NCBI GenBank assembly: GCA_964344485.1
Contig: CAYFNF010000007.1
Location: forward strand, 1-43,086
Origin: CAYFNF01 sp964344485
GTDB taxonomy: Bacteria; Patescibacteriota; Patescibacteriia; UBA9570; XYC2-FULL-38-9
Reading direction: 5' to 3'
Length of the DNA stretch: 43,086 nucleotides
In this document: piece by piece, positions 42,714 to 43,086 of the stretch
Layout of the letters: the number at the start of each line of letters is the position of its first letter
Numbering within the stretch: the first letter of the stretch is position 1
Made by a program: the position numbers and the translations under genes
Notes under the pieces: model-generated
What the model was told of the DNA's origin: nothing
Seen by the model: only the letters and a program-made list of their open reading frames with translations
Database searches by the model: none

Positions 42714-43086
42714 ATGCGCAATCCGAGAGTGTTCTGGTCCCGGCTGCTCGGCCTCAGCGCCGTGTTCGGCATGGTCAAGTTCCTGTTCGTCTTCGGTGTG
42801 ATGTACCTGAACATCCTGTTCAACACCGGTGCGACGAGCCTGTTCGTGTCCACGCTGCTCGCGCTGTTCCTCTGCGCCCTGAGCGACGGCTACTACTTCG
42901 AGAGCCTGCCGCTGCAGTGGAAGTGCCGCCCGTACTTCGCGGGCTCCGAGCTCTACAACGTCTACTACACGACGCCGCCGATCGAGTTCGACACCGACCC
43001 GGTGATGTACGCGTGGCTGATCTGCACCGCGCTGCCGATCACGGTCCTCATGGTCATGTTCAACGAGGACCTCGCCGGGATGGTGA
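42714..43086 (+). CDS. GC-rich membrane protein, unknown (partial)
   Basis: The frame is open from the ATG at 42714 to the window edge (124 residues so far). It has about three membrane helices (LSAVFGMVKFLFVFGVMYL, LFVSTLLALFLCALSDGYY, and MYAWLICTALPITVLMVMF) and a loop with WKCRPYFAGSELYN. No family recognised. It is divergent from prs, GC-rich, preceded by a consensus promoter and a strong GGGAGG ribosome site. The only GC-rich gene on the plus strand; the rest lies beyond the window. Confidence 0.72.
   Translation, partial: MRNPRVFWSRLLGLSAVFGMVKFLFVFGVMYLNILFNTGATSLFVSTLLALFLCALSDGYYFESLPLQWKCRPYFAGSELYNVYYTTPPIEFDTDPVMYAWLICTALPITVLMVMFNEDLAGMV

Noticed and set aside
1..43086. CRISPR arrays, tRNA genes, integrases or insertion sequences
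   Set aside because: None were seen by eye; the GC-rich genes carry no transposase, integrase or obvious attachment site.

Overview
The window looks like a piece of a small-genome bacterium of the Patescibacteria/CPR type (inference, moderate confidence). The backbone is AT-leaning DNA with tightly packed, mostly minus-strand operons: rplJ-rplL with an L10 leader, an archaeal-type UMP kinase, mltG, uppP, an exopolysaccharide glycosyltransferase cluster, a membrane-anchored ClpC-like ATPase with an N-terminal zinc ribbon, recJ, prs, and the RNase P RNA gene. Two runs of 10 N (9090-9099 and 27022-27031) show it is a scaffold.

The striking feature is a second class of DNA. Six strongly GC-rich genes sit one by one, or in a row of three at the left end, between the AT-leaning operons: 1-552 (partial), 1070-2416, 2794-4340, 25676-27135, 30705-31064 and 42714-43086 (partial). 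Each has a strong GGAGG-type Shine-Dalgarno site. Five have a near-consensus sigma70 promoter (TTGACA or TTGACT, 17 bp spacer) in AT-rich DNA just upstream, and three end in a clear GC-rich hairpin plus T-tract. The backbone genes mostly have no Shine-Dalgarno site. The GC-rich genes encode acidic MopE-like or DGDGD-repeat surface proteins, a GuaB1-type GMP reductase/IMP dehydrogenase relative, a small unknown protein and a membrane protein. This pattern is the main thing to follow up: resident or acquired monocistronic cassettes, versus assembly artefact.

Layout. 1-4345: three GC-rich genes for secreted metal-binding-type proteins, the third frameshifted. 4780-12312 (minus): a Wzz-like protein, a degenerate HtrA-like protein with PDZ domain, membrane and lipoprotein genes, a slipin, a DUF2207 protein broken by an in-frame TAG, and a winged-helix/nucleotidyltransferase-like regulator. 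12433-14730 (plus): a large membrane protein with a predicted C-terminal propeller. 14776-15950: rplL, rplJ and the attenuator-type L10 leader. 15971-20191: pyrH, mltG, Nudix, manC-like, uppP. 20192-20644 (plus): a DUF212 protein whose start codon abuts that of uppP. 20648-25590: a DUF457/TSP3/amidase-like fusion, two small unknowns and a secreted metallophosphoesterase with FG-GAP-like repeats. 25676-27135: guaB1. 27454-30601: ClpC-like protein and a membrane partner. 30705-31064: GC-rich unknown. 31162-35920: polysaccharide synthesis genes. 35998-36407: rnpB inside a 17-bp stem. 36554-42555: GH114-like protein, KOW-domain protein, RNase HI, RecJ, Nudix, HD hydrolase, Prs. 42714 onward: a GC-rich membrane protein.

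The backbone genes fit a cell-envelope and nucleotide-housekeeping neighbourhood: UppP, a polyprenyl glycosylphosphotransferase, ManC-like enzyme, GT4 enzymes and Wzz-like proteins can work together in surface polysaccharide assembly, while Prs, PyrH, GuaB1 and the Nudix enzymes handle nucleotides.
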